64,000 nt of DNA from Corynebacterium hansenii (GTDB lineage: Bacteria; Actinomycetota; Actinomycetes; Mycobacteriales; Mycobacteriaceae), in contig NZ_CP047211.1 of assembly GCF_030408795.1 (NCBI RefSeq), forward strand, positions 1,550,001 through 1,614,000. The letters run 5' to 3'. Numbering within the stretch: the first letter of the stretch is position 1; every line of letters starts with the position of its first letter. Shown here piece by piece: positions 51,639 to 60,585 of the stretch. The notes beneath the pieces were generated by a model, which made no database searches, was not told the DNA's origin, and worked only from the letters and a program-made list of their open reading frames with translations. Both the position numbers and the translations under genes were made by a program.

Positions 51639-52688
51639 CTATCCCTCGGCCTCTCCCTGGCCGGCCCGGCCCGACACCTGCGGGAACGGCTTGGCGCGGA
51701 ACTCGCGCAGCAGCTCGTGGCCGTCGGCGCCCTGGATCACCGGCGCACCGTGGCCGTCGTCGGTGGCGATCTTCTCCAGCGGGTTCGCCGTGCCGTGCGA
51801 CAGCACGTGCTCGCTGGCGGACAGCTGCCGGATGGCGACGCCGGCGACGCGGTCGGGATGCTCGAACACCGCCTCGCCGTAGATCAGCGGATCATGCTGG
51901 CCGTCGTCGCCGACGAGGATCCAGTTGATGTCGGGGAAGTCGATGAAGAGGTTCCTCAACTGGACCTTCTTGTGCTCCTGCCCGGACCGGAACAGGCCGG
52001 TCGGAGTTGGCCCCCAATCGGTGAGCAACATCGGCCCGTCGGGAAGCCCGTTGACGTCGAGGAACGTCTGCAGCGTCTCGAAGGTGTTCCAGGCACCCGT
52101 GGACAGGTAGATGACCGGGGCGCCGGGATGCTCGGCCAGCAGCTCGCGGTAGAACTCGGCCATGCCGGGCACGGGTTTGCGGGTGTTGGTGTGGCGCACC
52201 CACGAATTCCAGGCGGCCAGCGCGGCGCGGGGCAGCCACGTGACCATGACGGTGTCGTCGATGTCGGAGACCAGCCCAATGCGCGCGGATGGCTCCACGA
52301 TGAGGACCCGTGCCGTGATGGGGCGGGCGTCGCGGGCCTCGATGACGACGTCGTTCCACCCCGGGCGCAGACCGTGGTCGAGGACGAGGACGTCGATGTA
52401 GCCGTTGTCGTCGGTCCGCGAGTGGACCACCTTGTCGCCGACGCGCACGGTCACCGGGTGACCGCCGACCTGCGTGGTGATGAACTGCCGCCACCCGCGC
52501 TGGATCTGCGTCTCCGGCTCCGAATACGGGTCCTCCATGAGCACGCGGCCGAGGACATGCACGCGATCCGCCGAGCCGTAACCGGAGAAGCCCTTGATGG
52601 CGGGCTTCCATCCCTTGGCGGTCTTGCGCTGCCTCCCCACCCGGTTGATCATTCGTTCCATCTTGCGCGCGACGTCGGAGAGGGCCAT
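51639..52688 (-). CDS. App1-type phosphatase (DUF2183 catalytic domain)
   Basis: Protein of 349 aa. The N-terminal part (about 30-150) is a beta-rich domain (RVHVLGRVLMEDPYSEP, VTVRVGDKVVHSRTDDNGYIDV). The C-terminal part carries the HAD-like signature SDIDDTVMVT (DxDxT) and later LSTGAWN and DFPDINWILVGDDGQHDP, as in yeast App1 phosphatidate phosphatase. A lipid phosphatase role is inferred from that family. TACCCT ends 7 nt before the ATG. The C-terminal segment PQVSGRAGQGEAEG is low in complexity. Confidence 0.88.
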   Translation of the reverse strand: MALSDVARKMERMINRVGRQRKTAKGWKPAIKGFSGYGSADRVHVLGRVLMEDPYSEPETQIQRGWRQFITTQVGGHPVTVRVGDKVVHSRTDDNGYIDVLVLDHGLRPGWNDVVIEARDARPITARVLIVEPSARIGLVSDIDDTVMVTWLPRAALAAWNSWVRHTNTRKPVPGMAEFYRELLAEHPGAPVIYLSTGAWNTFETLQTFLDVNGLPDGPMLLTDWGPTPTGLFRSGQEHKKVQLRNLFIDFPDINWILVGDDGQHDPLIYGEAVFEHPDRVAGVAIRQLSASEHVLSHGTANPLEKIATDDGHGAPVIQGADGHELLREFRAKPFPQVSGRAGQGEAEG

Positions 52689-52709
52689 GGGGATGAGGGT
52701 ACCGCCCCG

Positions 52710-53660
52710 CTACTTCGTCTGCGGCCTGACCAGCAGGGTCTGCATGGAACGGCCGACGGGGCCGCGCTGGTCGTAGAGGTAGGCGGCGGTCATGCCGATG
52801 CCGTCGGGGCCGATGGACGCCTTGGCGGAGATGCCGATCCATTCGCCCTCGGGCTCGCGGTGCAGGTGGACGACGAGGTCGGTGTTCATGAACATCCAGT
52901 CGCGCGGGTCGAGGGAGGCGCCCACGCCGTTGGCGACGTCCGCCATGCTCATCAGGTACTCGACGCCGTCGGTGTCCACGCCGTCGACGATGGGCTTGTC
53001 GGTGCGCACCCAGTGGATGCGGTGGTGGCCCTCGGGTTCGTCGGGGTCGGCCATGCTGACGATGTCGATGGAGTCGATGTAGCCGCAGTCCCAGTCCTCG
53101 TACAGCGGCCCGCCATCGTCGGCCGCGTCGGGGCCGGGGATGGCGCGGGCGAAGGACTTCTCCACTTCGTTGGTCTCCAGCACGGCCATGCGCCATGCGG
53201 AGGCGGAGGCGACGGGGCGCCAGTTGCCGTTGCGGTCCTCGGCGAGCAGTTCGGCCTCCACCTTGAGGATCTGCTTGCCCGGCCGGGAGATCCGCGCGCG
53301 GGTGCGCACTTCGGTGTAGGGCACGGCGCCGAGCAGGTCGACGGCGACGCGGGTGGTGCGCATGCCGTCGGGCAGGCCGGGGCAGTGCTGGAGGGCGTGG
53401 GTCAGGATCGCCGCCGGGGGAGCGCCGTGCTGGAACGCGCCCCACGGGCCCCAGGTGTGCAGGGTCGGGCGGTAGCGTTCGATGACCTCGCCGGCGGGCA
53501 GCCCCATTTCCTCCGGGTCGGCCTGGCCGAGGTGCTCGAAGTAGGCGTCGATCTCCGTGGCGGGGTCGAGGCCCATCTGCGTGATGCGGTCGGCCTTGGT
53601 GGGGTCGCCGAGGGCCTTGGCCTTCGGCGGGCGGGCGGTGGCGGTGTTCTGAGTTCCCAT
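52710..53660 (-). CDS. Acyl-CoA thioesterase family protein (TesB-like double hotdog)
   Basis: Protein of 316 aa that fits the actinobacterial thioesterase-like family: RYRPTLHTWGPWGAFQHGAPPAAILTHAL in the first half, and SMADVANGVGASLDPRDWMFMNTDLVVHLHREPEGEWIGI in the second, the layout of a fused double hotdog with the typical late Asp and Thr. Its natural acyl-CoA is unknown. It is 21 bp upstream of the App1-type gene on the same strand and may be cotranscribed, suggesting lipid metabolism. TAGGGT ends 6 nt before the ATG, and a GTTAA/TTAAC dyad lies just upstream (53677-53692). Confidence 0.82.
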   Translation of the reverse strand: MGTQNTATARPPKAKALGDPTKADRITQMGLDPATEIDAYFEHLGQADPEEMGLPAGEVIERYRPTLHTWGPWGAFQHGAPPAAILTHALQHCPGLPDGMRTTRVAVDLLGAVPYTEVRTRARISRPGKQILKVEAELLAEDRNGNWRPVASASAWRMAVLETNEVEKSFARAIPGPDAADDGGPLYEDWDCGYIDSIDIVSMADPDEPEGHHRIHWVRTDKPIVDGVDTDGVEYLMSMADVANGVGASLDPRDWMFMNTDLVVHLHREPEGEWIGISAKASIGPDGIGMTAAYLYDQRGPVGRSMQTLLVRPQTK

Positions 53661-53798
53661 GCCGAAACCCTAACCGTTAATCACGCTTAACGTGACCGGC
53701 GACACACTCCCGGGGGCACCTGCGGGGGAGCGGCAACCGAAAGCGCAGCTCCCGGCCCCGCATTTTCCCGTTTTTGCTTTTCGACGGCCACCGCTTGC

Positions 53799-54647
53799 CT
53801 AACCCTTCTTTTCCTCGCCGGCTATCTCCTCGTCGGCTTTCTCCCCGCCGGCCGTCTTCTCGGCGCCCTTCTCCTCGACAACCTTTTTGGTGTCGGATTT
53901 CTCCACGACGCCCTTCTCCTCATCGTCCTTCTGCTGCGCCAGGCCGACGATCACGAAGAGCGACGCGATGAAGATCCCGAACAGCACGCGCGCCAACGAC
54001 AGCATCGAGGGGTTGATCACCGTGTACTCGCCCCGAAAACCAAACAGGGCCATCAACACCGCGTACTGCGCCGGGCGGGCGACGGTGTGCACGTCAACCG
54101 CCATGGCCCCCACGACGCCGATCAGCGGCACCTGGAAGATGAACACGGCAATGGAAATGAGCCCGATGCCATCACCGGGGCGGCCGCCGACGAAATCCCA
54201 GAGGCCCCGGCCGACCAGTTCCAGAGGAATCGCGACGAAAATCGCCAACAGGAAAGACACGAGCAGGCTGGCGTAGGAAATGAGCGCCCACAGGAACAGC
54301 GATTCGATCGGCCCGGACTCTTCGTCGGCCAGGCCGGGGCCGATCCACCAAAAGCCGACCAACACGGTCACCGGCACGGCCAGAAACAAGAACACCGGCA
54401 ACCGCAGCGCGGCCCCCGGTTCGGCGGGCATCGCGAGCCGGAAGCTCAGCGTCCCCATCAGCATCTGCAGGATGAGCATGACGAACGCAAGTTGGTCGTC
54501 GACGTGCAGCACGCCCCACCCGATGGGGATGCTGACCAGCACGATGCCGACGGCCATCCAGAATTCATACGGTTGGCGGCGATAACGCGTGGCCAGCCAG
54601 TTCCACGCCCTGGACACGCCGGTTGCCGCCGCCCTTCGGTTCCCCAT
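53799..54647 (-). CDS. Polytopic membrane protein of unknown function
   Basis: Protein of 282 aa. After a basic N-terminus come about six hydrophobic segments (MAVGIVLVSIPIGWGVL, LAFVMLILQMLMGTLSF, LPVFLFLAVPVTVLVGFWWI, LFLWALISYASLLVSFLLAIFVAIPLE split, and two later). The last about 45 residues are a highly charged, repetitive Lys/Glu tail (EEKG, EKSDTKK, EEKGAEKTAGGEKADEE). No transporter or enzyme motif is recognised. ATG 54647 is chosen because the frame before it (open to 55412) is antisense to the HAD gene. Confidence 0.75.
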   Translation of the reverse strand: MGNRRAAATGVSRAWNWLATRYRRQPYEFWMAVGIVLVSIPIGWGVLHVDDQLAFVMLILQMLMGTLSFRLAMPAEPGAALRLPVFLFLAVPVTVLVGFWWIGPGLADEESGPIESLFLWALISYASLLVSFLLAIFVAIPLELVGRGLWDFVGGRPGDGIGLISIAVFIFQVPLIGVVGAMAVDVHTVARPAQYAVLMALFGFRGEYTVINPSMLSLARVLFGIFIASLFVIVGLAQQKDDEEKGVVEKSDTKKVVEEKGAEKTAGGEKADEEIAGEEKKG

Positions 54648-54685
54648 GGCAAACCATCTTCCCGGCGCTTTCCGCCCAGGGCAAC

Positions 54686-54691
54686 TACCGT
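54686..54691 (+). promoter_or_regulatory. -10-like TACCGT of the HAD gene
   Basis: Seven nt to GTG 54699; it selects this start among two in-frame GTG codons 9 bp apart. Confidence 0.45.
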
Positions 54692-54698
54692 GGCGGGG

Positions 54699-55388
54699 GT
54701 GCGAGCGATTCTCTGGGACATGGACGGCAGCCTCATCGACACCGAGCCCCTGTGGGAGGTGGCTACCTACGACTGCTCCGAGCGGCTGGGCAGGCGCCTG
54801 ACGCCGGAGCTGCGGGCGAAGTGCATCGGCAACACGCTGCCGGACACCATCACCATCTGCGCGAACCACGCCGGGGTGGAGGTCACCGATGAGGTCATCG
54901 CCCGCGAGTCGGCGTTCATGGAGTCGCGAGTGGCGCAGCTCATCGCCGAGCGCGGCATCGAGTGGCGCCCCGGCGTGCGCTCCCTGATCGAGCAGGCCCA
55001 CGACGCCGATATCCCGGTGGTGCTGGTGACCAACACCCGCCGCCGCGTCGCCGACTACTGCATCGACGCGATGGGCCGCGACGCCTTCACCGACACCGTC
55101 TGCGGCGACGAGGTCCCCGCCGGCAAACCCGCCCCGGACCCGTACCTGCGCGGCGCCGAAATCGCCGGCGTCGACCCGGCCGAGTGCCTGGCCCTGGAGG
55201 ACTCGGTCACCGGCGTGCGCTCCGCCCTCGGTGCCGGCTGCCGCGTGCTGTGGGCGCCGATGCCGCAGGCCGCTCCTCCATCCGAGGCGATCGCCGAGTT
55301 CGCGCCGCCCGCCGAACATCTCGACGGCGACCTCGACGGCTGGACCATCGACGACCTCCGCGCCGTCCACGCGCGGCTGTCGGGGTAG
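54699..55388 (+). CDS. HAD-family phosphatase (beta-phosphoglucomutase-like)
   Basis: Protein of 229 aa with all HAD motifs: motif I WDMDGSLIDTEPLW (nucleophile Asp, general acid Asp), a helical C1 cap (about 20-85), motif II VTNTRRR, motif III Lys in PAGKPAPDPY and motif IV ALEDSVTGVRSAL. Substrate unknown. In C. glutamicum a HAD gene lies between metH and hisE as I recall. The start is GTG 54699, 51 bp from the divergent membrane-protein gene. Confidence 0.9.
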   Translation: MRAILWDMDGSLIDTEPLWEVATYDCSERLGRRLTPELRAKCIGNTLPDTITICANHAGVEVTDEVIARESAFMESRVAQLIAERGIEWRPGVRSLIEQAHDADIPVVLVTNTRRRVADYCIDAMGRDAFTDTVCGDEVPAGKPAPDPYLRGAEIAGVDPAECLALEDSVTGVRSALGAGCRVLWAPMPQAAPPSEAIAEFAPPAEHLDGDLDGWTIDDLRAVHARLSG

Positions 55389-55545
55389 CCCCTCATCCGG
55401 CGACGCACTCACTGTCCGGGGCCCTCATCCGCGTCACCGTCGCCGCCTGGGGTGCCCATGATCCGCGCCGTCTTCCCGCTTTACGACGCCCATGTGGCGC
55501 ACCCTCCCGTCGCAACGCAAAGAGCCGCGTGGAATGATGGTGCGC

Positions 55546-55809
55546 GTGAAAAACTTCGATGACCTCTTCGCGGAACTGAAGGACAAGGCGGCCACCCGCC
55601 CCGAGGGTTCGGGCACCGTCAAGGCGCTCGACGCCGGCGTGCATTTCCAGGGCAAGAAGATCGTGGAAGAGGCCGCCGAAGTCTGGATGGCCGCGGAGTA
55701 CCAGTCCGACGACGAGCTCGCCGAGGAGATCTCGCAGCTCATGTACTGGACCCAGGTCGTCATGGTGCAGCGCGGGCTGACGCCGGAAGACGTCTACAAG
55801 TACCTGTAA
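55546..55809 (+). CDS. hisE: Phosphoribosyl-ATP pyrophosphatase
   Basis: All-helical MazG-related enzyme of 87 aa for step 2 of histidine synthesis, hydrolysing phosphoribosyl-ATP. Motif [16 protein letters not shown] holds the metal-binding Glu residues, and [13 protein letters not shown] follows. GTG 55546 ([11 protein letters not shown]) gives the usual 87 residues; ATG 55534 and 55537 are alternatives. It is 36 bp upstream of hisG. Confidence 0.95.
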   Translation: MKNFDDLFAELKDKAATRPEGSGTVKALDAGVHFQGKKIVEEAAEVWMAAEYQSDDELAEEISQLMYWTQVVMVQRGLTPEDVYKYL

Positions 55810-55845
55810 GCGCCACCGCCGCACCGAACAACGAGGAGCAACATC

Positions 55846-56697
55846 GTGACCATCCTGCGAGTCGCAGTGCCCAACAAGGGTTCCCTCTCCGAGGCCGCCC
55901 TGGAAATCCTCCGGGAAGCCGGATACCCGGGCCGCGGGGAATCGAAGAGCCTGTCGGTGGCCGACGAGGCCAACCAGATCGAGTTCTACTTCCTCCGCCC
56001 CAAGGACATCCCGGTGTACGTGGGCAACGGCCATCTGGATCTGGGCATCACGGGCCGTGACCTGGCCGCCGACTCGCTCGCCCCGGTCGCCGAGGTGCTC
56101 ACCCTCGGCTTCGGCGCGTCGACCTTCCGCTACGCCGCTCCGGCGGACGAGGAGTGGACGGTGGAGGGCCTGGCGGGCAAGCGCATCGCCACGTCCTACC
56201 CGAACCTGGTGCGCGAGGACCTCAAGGCCCGCGGCATCGAGGCCGAGGTCATCCGCCTCGACGGCGCAGTGGAGATCTCCATCCGCCTGGGCGTCGCCGA
56301 CGCCATCGCCGACGTCGTGTCCACCGGCCGCACGCTGCGCAAGCAGGGCCTGGCGGTCTTCGGTGACTCGCTGTGCGACTCCGAGGCCGTCGTCGTCGGC
56401 CGCCGCGACAACGAGGTCACCGAGGCGCAGAACGTCTTCCTGCGCCGCCTGACCGGCATCCTCCACGCGAAGAACTACATGATGCTGGACTACAACATCA
56501 CCGCCGACAAGGTCGACGAGGCCTCCCGCATCACCCCGGGCCTGTCCGGCCCCACGGTGTCGCCGCTGGCCCACGAGGATTGGGTCGCCGTGCGCGCCAT
56601 GGTCCCGCGCGACCGCGCGAACCCCATCATGGACCAGCTCGCGGGCCTCGGCGCCGAGGCGATCCTCGCCTCCGACATCCGCATCGCGCGAATCTGA
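55846..56697 (+). CDS. hisG: ATP phosphoribosyltransferase, long form
   Basis: First enzyme of histidine synthesis, 283 aa. The catalytic part ([32 protein letters not shown], the PRPP loop [15 protein letters not shown]) is followed by the C-terminal ACT-like regulatory domain (about 210-283) that binds histidine. The length and this domain mark the HisZ-independent form. GTG start with GAGGAG upstream. A strong terminator follows, so hisE-hisG ends here. Confidence 0.97.
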   Translation: MTILRVAVPNKGSLSEAALEILREAGYPGRGESKSLSVADEANQIEFYFLRPKDIPVYVGNGHLDLGITGRDLAADSLAPVAEVLTLGFGASTFRYAAPADEEWTVEGLAGKRIATSYPNLVREDLKARGIEAEVIRLDGAVEISIRLGVADAIADVVSTGRTLRKQGLAVFGDSLCDSEAVVVGRRDNEVTEAQNVFLRRLTGILHAKNYMMLDYNITADKVDEASRITPGLSGPTVSPLAHEDWVAVRAMVPRDRANPIMDQLAGLGAEAILASDIRIARI

Positions 56698-56715
56698 CAC
56701 CCGCAATCGGGCCCG

Positions 56716-56766
56716 ACGGGGCCCGGCGCCCCGACTTCGGAGGCGCCGGGCCCCGTTCGTTTTTTC
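56716..56766 (+). terminator. Rho-independent terminator of hisEG
   Basis: Perfect 15-bp arms (56716-56730, 56742-56756), an 11-nt loop, and then TTCG followed by six T residues, 18 bp beyond the hisG stop codon. Confidence 0.93.
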
Positions 56767-56785
56767 GATGGGGAAGCGGCAACCC

Positions 56786-56872
56786 ATGACCGAAGCGACT
56801 CTCATCGCCCCCATCGATGAATACGATGAGGTCTGGTTATTCCCATCACTTTATCGATCCGACCTGCACTGA
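56786..56872 (+). CDS. Possible 28-residue leader peptide upstream of aspA
   Basis: A short frame reads MTEATLIAPIDEYDEVWLFP and eight further residues, with GGGGAAG about 10 nt upstream. It ends 39 bp before aspA. An inverted repeat TCGATGGGG/CCCCATCGA (about 56765-56818) overlaps its first half. It could be a small peptide or a leader, but the frame is short and the aspA promoter seems to lie after it, so this is weakly supported. Confidence 0.2.
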   Translation: MTEATLIAPIDEYDEVWLFPSLYRSDLH

Positions 56873-56898
56873 CGCGTGCCATTTCGCCTTTCGGCACG

Positions 56899-56904
56899 TA
56901 TGCT
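56899..56904 (+). promoter_or_regulatory. -10-like TATGCT of aspA
   Basis: Seven nt upstream of ATG 56912; fixes the start, since an in-frame ATG 12 bp earlier (56900) overlaps this hexamer. Confidence 0.5.
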
Positions 56905-56911
56905 CAACCTC

Positions 56912-58510
56912 ATGAGCACATTTGGAAACGAGAAGGCGCCGGCTGACGGATTCCGGATCGAAACCGACCTCCTGGGTGACCGGGAAGTGCCGGCGGACGC
57001 CTACTACGGCGTGCACACGATGCGCGCGATCGAGAATTTCTCCATCTCCGGCACGTCCGTCAACGACGTCCCGGAGTTCATCCGCGGCATGGTGATGGTC
57101 AAGAAGGCCACGGCCATCGCCAATCGCCGCATCCACACCATCCCGTCCGACGTCGCCGACGCCATCATCTGGGCCTGCGACCAGGTGCTGGTCAACCACC
57201 GCTGCCAGGATCAGTTCCCCACGGACCTGTTCCAGGGCGGCGCGGGCACCAGCATCAACATGAACACCAACGAGGTCATCGCCAACCTGGCCCTGGAGTA
57301 CCTCGGCTTCCCCAAGGGCCGGTACGACGTCGTCAACCCCAACGACGACGTCAACCAGTGCCAGTCGACCAACGACGCCTACCCGACGGGTTTCCGCCTC
57401 GCCGTGCACATCGCGCTGCAGTCGCTGCTCGTCGAGCTGGATGAGCTCGAGCACGCGCTCCACGCCAAGGGCGATGAATTCAACGACGTCATCACCATGG
57501 GCCGCACGCAGCTGCAGGACGCGGTGCCCATGACCCTGGGCCAGGCGTTCCACGCCTTCGGCAACAACCTGGCCGAGGAGCACGCCGTACTCGCGCACGC
57601 CGGCGAGCTGCTGCTCGAGGTCAACCTCGGCGCCACCGCCATCGGCACCGGCGTCAACGCCCCGGCCGGCTACCAGAAGGCGGTCGTGCAGGCGCTGCGC
57701 GAGGTCACCGGGCTGGAGGTCTCCTCCGCGAAGGACCTCATCGAGGCCACCTCCGACACCGGCGGCTACGTCAACGTCCACTCGGCCCTCAAGCGCACGG
57801 CCATGAAGCTGTCCAAGATGTGCAACGACCTGCGCCTGCTGTCCTCCGGACCGCGCGCGGGCCTCAACGAGATCAACCTGCCGGAGCGCCAGGCGGGTTC
57901 GTCGATCATGCCGGCGAAGGTCAACCCGGTCATCCCGGAGGTCGTCAACCAGGTCTGTTTCAAGGTCTTCGGCAACGACGTCACGCTTTCCATGGCTGCG
58001 GAGGCCGGGCAGCTGCAGCTCAACGTCATGGAGCCGGTCATCGCCCAGTGCCTGTTCGAGTCGATCGGCCTGATGCGCCGCGCGGCGATGACCCTGCGCA
58101 CCAAGTGCATCACCGGCATCACCGCCAACCCGGAGGTCTGCCGCGCCTACGTCGACAACTCCATCGGCATCGTCACCTACCTCAATCCGGTCATCGGCCA
58201 CCACGAGGGCGACATCATCGGCCGCGAGGCCGCCGACACGGGCCGCGGCGTGCGCGAGATCGTCCTGGAGCGCGGGCTGCTCGACGAAGCCGAGCTGGAC
58301 CGGATCCTGTCCACGGACAACCTCATGCACCCGGAGTACCGCGGCAAGCGGTACGTGGCGGGGGAGACCCGGCTCGCCGAGCTCGGCCTGACGCCGAACG
58401 ACGAGGACGCGGACCCCGAGAACCCCGACACCTCCGCCGATGACGCGGGCGCCGCCACCGACGCCTCCGACGCCGACGACCGGGAAACGGAAGCCGGCGA
58501 CCTCCAATGA
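56912..58510 (+). CDS. aspA: Aspartate ammonia-lyase
   Basis: Enzyme of 532 aa that deaminates aspartate to fumarate reversibly. The fumarase/aspartase signature [11 protein letters not shown] (about 330, on the flexible SS loop) and [26 protein letters not shown] and [10 protein letters not shown] are present. The C-terminus carries about 40 extra residues, strongly acidic ([17 protein letters not shown]), not expected of the catalytic core. The stop codon overlaps the ATG of the Dcu-type transporter (ATGA), so the two are coupled. Confidence 0.95.
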   Translation: MSTFGNEKAPADGFRIETDLLGDREVPADAYYGVHTMRAIENFSISGTSVNDVPEFIRGMVMVKKATAIANRRIHTIPSDVADAIIWACDQVLVNHRCQDQFPTDLFQGGAGTSINMNTNEVIANLALEYLGFPKGRYDVVNPNDDVNQCQSTNDAYPTGFRLAVHIALQSLLVELDELEHALHAKGDEFNDVITMGRTQLQDAVPMTLGQAFHAFGNNLAEEHAVLAHAGELLLEVNLGATAIGTGVNAPAGYQKAVVQALREVTGLEVSSAKDLIEATSDTGGYVNVHSALKRTAMKLSKMCNDLRLLSSGPRAGLNEINLPERQAGSSIMPAKVNPVIPEVVNQVCFKVFGNDVTLSMAAEAGQLQLNVMEPVIAQCLFESIGLMRRAAMTLRTKCITGITANPEVCRAYVDNSIGIVTYLNPVIGHHEGDIIGREAADTGRGVREIVLERGLLDEAELDRILSTDNLMHPEYRGKRYVAGETRLAELGLTPNDEDADPENPDTSADDAGAATDASDADDRETEAGDLQ

Positions 58511-59817
58511 TGCTCGCGGCCCAGATCCTCGTTGTCGTCGCCGCGCTGATCATCGGCGCCCGGTGGGGCTCCGTCGGCATCGGCTTCGCCGGCGGCGCCG
58601 GCGTGCTGTTGCTCGGCGCCCTGGGCACGCCGGTCAAGGCGGAGGACATCCCCTTCGACGTCATCGGCATCATCATGGCCGTCATCGCGGCCATTTCCGC
58701 CATGCAGCGGGCGGGCGGCATGGACTATCTGGTCCACCTCGCCGAACGGCTGCTGCGGCGCAACCCGAAGCGCGTGACCACGCTGGCCCCGCTGGTGACG
58801 TGGTCGATGACCGTGCTGGCCGGCACCGGCCACACCGCCTTCTCCACCCTCCCCGTCATCGTGGAGGTCTCGAAGGAAGGCGGCGTGCGCCCGTCGCGCC
58901 CGCTGTCCATTTCGGTCGTCGCCTCGCAGATGGCCATCACGGCGTCGCCGATTTCCGCGGCGGTCGTGTTCATGGCATCGGTCCTCGAGCCCCGCGGCGT
59001 GGGTTACCTGCAGCTGCTGGCGGTGGTCATCCCCGCGACGCTGCTGGCGGTGATCGTGACGTCCCTCCTGGTCCAGCGGCTCGGCCCCGAGCTCGACGAT
59101 GACCCGGTGTACAAGCAGCGCCTCGCCGACGGCCTGGTCAAGCCGCCGCAGGGGGCCGCGTCCTTCGAGGCCCCGCGCGGCGCGAAGGCGTCCGTGGTCA
59201 TCTTCCTGGCGGCGATCCTCGTCGTCATGGTCTACGCGACCATGATCTCGGACCAGCTGGGCCTGATCAAGGATCCGGCGCTGCCGCGCAACGAGGCCAT
59301 CATGGCCATCATGCTGGCCACCGCCGGCCTGATCGTCGCCGTGGCCAAGATCCCGGCCGCCGAGGTGCCCGGCACCCAGGTGTTCAAGTCCGGCATGAGC
59401 GCCTGCGTGTGCGTCATGGGCGTGGCCTGGTTGGGCACGACCCTGGTCAACGCCCACATCGACGGCATCAAGAGCACCGCCGGCGACCTGCTCACGCAGT
59501 GGCCGTGGCTGCTGGCCGTGATCCTCTTCTTCGCCTCCGCGCTGCTGTACTCGCAGGCCGCGACGGCGAAGGCCATGATCCCGGCGGCCCTCGCGGTGGG
59601 CGTCAGCCCGCTGACCGCCGTGGCCAGCTTCGCCGCGGTGTCGGCGCTGTTCGTCCTGCCGACCTACCCGACGCTGCTGGCGGCCGTGGAGATGGACGAC
59701 ACCGGTTCGACGCGGCTGGGCAAGTACGTCGTCGACCACCCGTTCTTCATCCCGGGCACGGTGTGCATCGCCCTGGCGGTCGTGTTCGGCTTCGCCATCG
59801 GCGCCGTCGTTCTCTGA
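58507..59817 (+). CDS. Dcu-type C4-dicarboxylate transporter
   Basis: Membrane carrier of 436 aa of the DcuA/DcuB family, exchanging aspartate, fumarate, malate and succinate. About ten to twelve helices are visible; family stretches include [26 protein letters not shown] and [19 protein letters not shown] in the N-terminal half, and [36 protein letters not shown] near the C-terminus. Coupling with aspA suggests aspartate uptake with fumarate or succinate export. DcuA versus DcuB cannot be decided from this alone. Confidence 0.94.
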   Translation: MMLAAQILVVVAALIIGARWGSVGIGFAGGAGVLLLGALGTPVKAEDIPFDVIGIIMAVIAAISAMQRAGGMDYLVHLAERLLRRNPKRVTTLAPLVTWSMTVLAGTGHTAFSTLPVIVEVSKEGGVRPSRPLSISVVASQMAITASPISAAVVFMASVLEPRGVGYLQLLAVVIPATLLAVIVTSLLVQRLGPELDDDPVYKQRLADGLVKPPQGAASFEAPRGAKASVVIFLAAILVVMVYATMISDQLGLIKDPALPRNEAIMAIMLATAGLIVAVAKIPAAEVPGTQVFKSGMSACVCVMGVAWLGTTLVNAHIDGIKSTAGDLLTQWPWLLAVILFFASALLYSQAATAKAMIPAALAVGVSPLTAVASFAAVSALFVLPTYPTLLAAVEMDDTGSTRLGKYVVDHPFFIPGTVCIALAVVFGFAIGAVVL

Positions 59818-59851
59818 CGCCGAGTCACCGAACCCGTCGCACGTCGATTGG

Positions 59852-59890
59852 CCCGCACCGGCTTCCGGTGCGGGTCATTCGATTTTCCCG
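59852..59890 (+). terminator. Terminator of aspA-dcu
   Basis: Perfect 10-bp arms (59852-59861, 59865-59874) with a 3-nt loop and ATTCGATTTT after it, 34 bp past the transporter stop codon. The hairpin directly abuts the stop codon of the convergent TetR gene (59875). Confidence 0.8.
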
Positions 59891-60465
59891 GCCACGAAGT
59901 CGAAGGCCTCGTCGAGAAGCTGCGCGACGGTTCGCCCGTCGGCGAGCGCCTCGTCCCGCACGCCGTCGAGCACCGCGGCCGACGCCGACAGGCACACGTG
60001 GATCAGCGTCTGCGCGCGGTAGGGGGACAGGTCGCCGCCGGACCGCTTGACGACGGCCTCGCGCAGCTCGTCGAATATCGCGCGCACGCGGGCGCCGCCC
60101 TCCGGGCCCATCCCCGCGAGGACGTGCTCCACCACGGTGGCCAGATTCGGCACCGAGGCGGCATCGGCGCGGGGCCGGTCGTACATGGCCACCGTGAGGC
60201 GGCGCAGAACCCGGAAAGGGGTCTCGCCGGCCGGGGCCTCGCGCATCTCCGACACCCAGTCGGCGAAGGTGTCCTCCAGGAAGCACAGGAAGGCGTCTTC
60301 GCGGGCGGCGAAGTAGTTGTGGAACGTGCGCGTGGACACGCCGGCCCGGGATGCGATGGCGGCGACGGTCGCGCCCTCATCTCCCTCCGAGACCAGCAGT
60401 TCCACGGCCGCGGTGGCCAGGCTCGACCTCGTCTGACGCTTCTTCCGTTCGCGAAGCCCGCTCAT
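59875..60465 (-). CDS. TetR family transcriptional regulator
   Basis: Protein of 196 aa. The N-terminal HTH (SSLATAAVELLVSEGDEGATV, then IASRAGVSTRTFHNYFAAREDAF; about 14-58) is well conserved. The C-terminal ligand domain is unassigned. GGGGAGGAG sits at good distance before the ATG, so unlike many neighbours it has a leader. It is convergent with dcu and 120 bp downstream of the RecB-like gene on the same strand. Its target is unknown; a TTATC/GATAT dyad lies upstream at about 60517-60534. Confidence 0.88.
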   Translation of the reverse strand: MSGLRERKKRQTRSSLATAAVELLVSEGDEGATVAAIASRAGVSTRTFHNYFAAREDAFLCFLEDTFADWVSEMREAPAGETPFRVLRRLTVAMYDRPRADAASVPNLATVVEHVLAGMGPEGGARVRAIFDELREAVVKRSGGDLSPYRAQTLIHVCLSASAAVLDGVRDEALADGRTVAQLLDEAFDFVAGKIE

Positions 60466-60585
60466 GGCGATCTCCTCCCCGGTTCGTCGGCGGGCGCTGC
60501 CCGCTCCGTGGTCGTCTTATCGGAAGAAGATATCAGGAAGCATCCCGGATCCCATCATCGTTTCGGGCCCGCGCGTCAGCCCGAA

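Noticed and set aside
54087-54698. Large N-terminal extension of the HAD protein
   Set aside because: It is antisense to the membrane-protein gene and has no domain. The HAD fold starts at about 54699.
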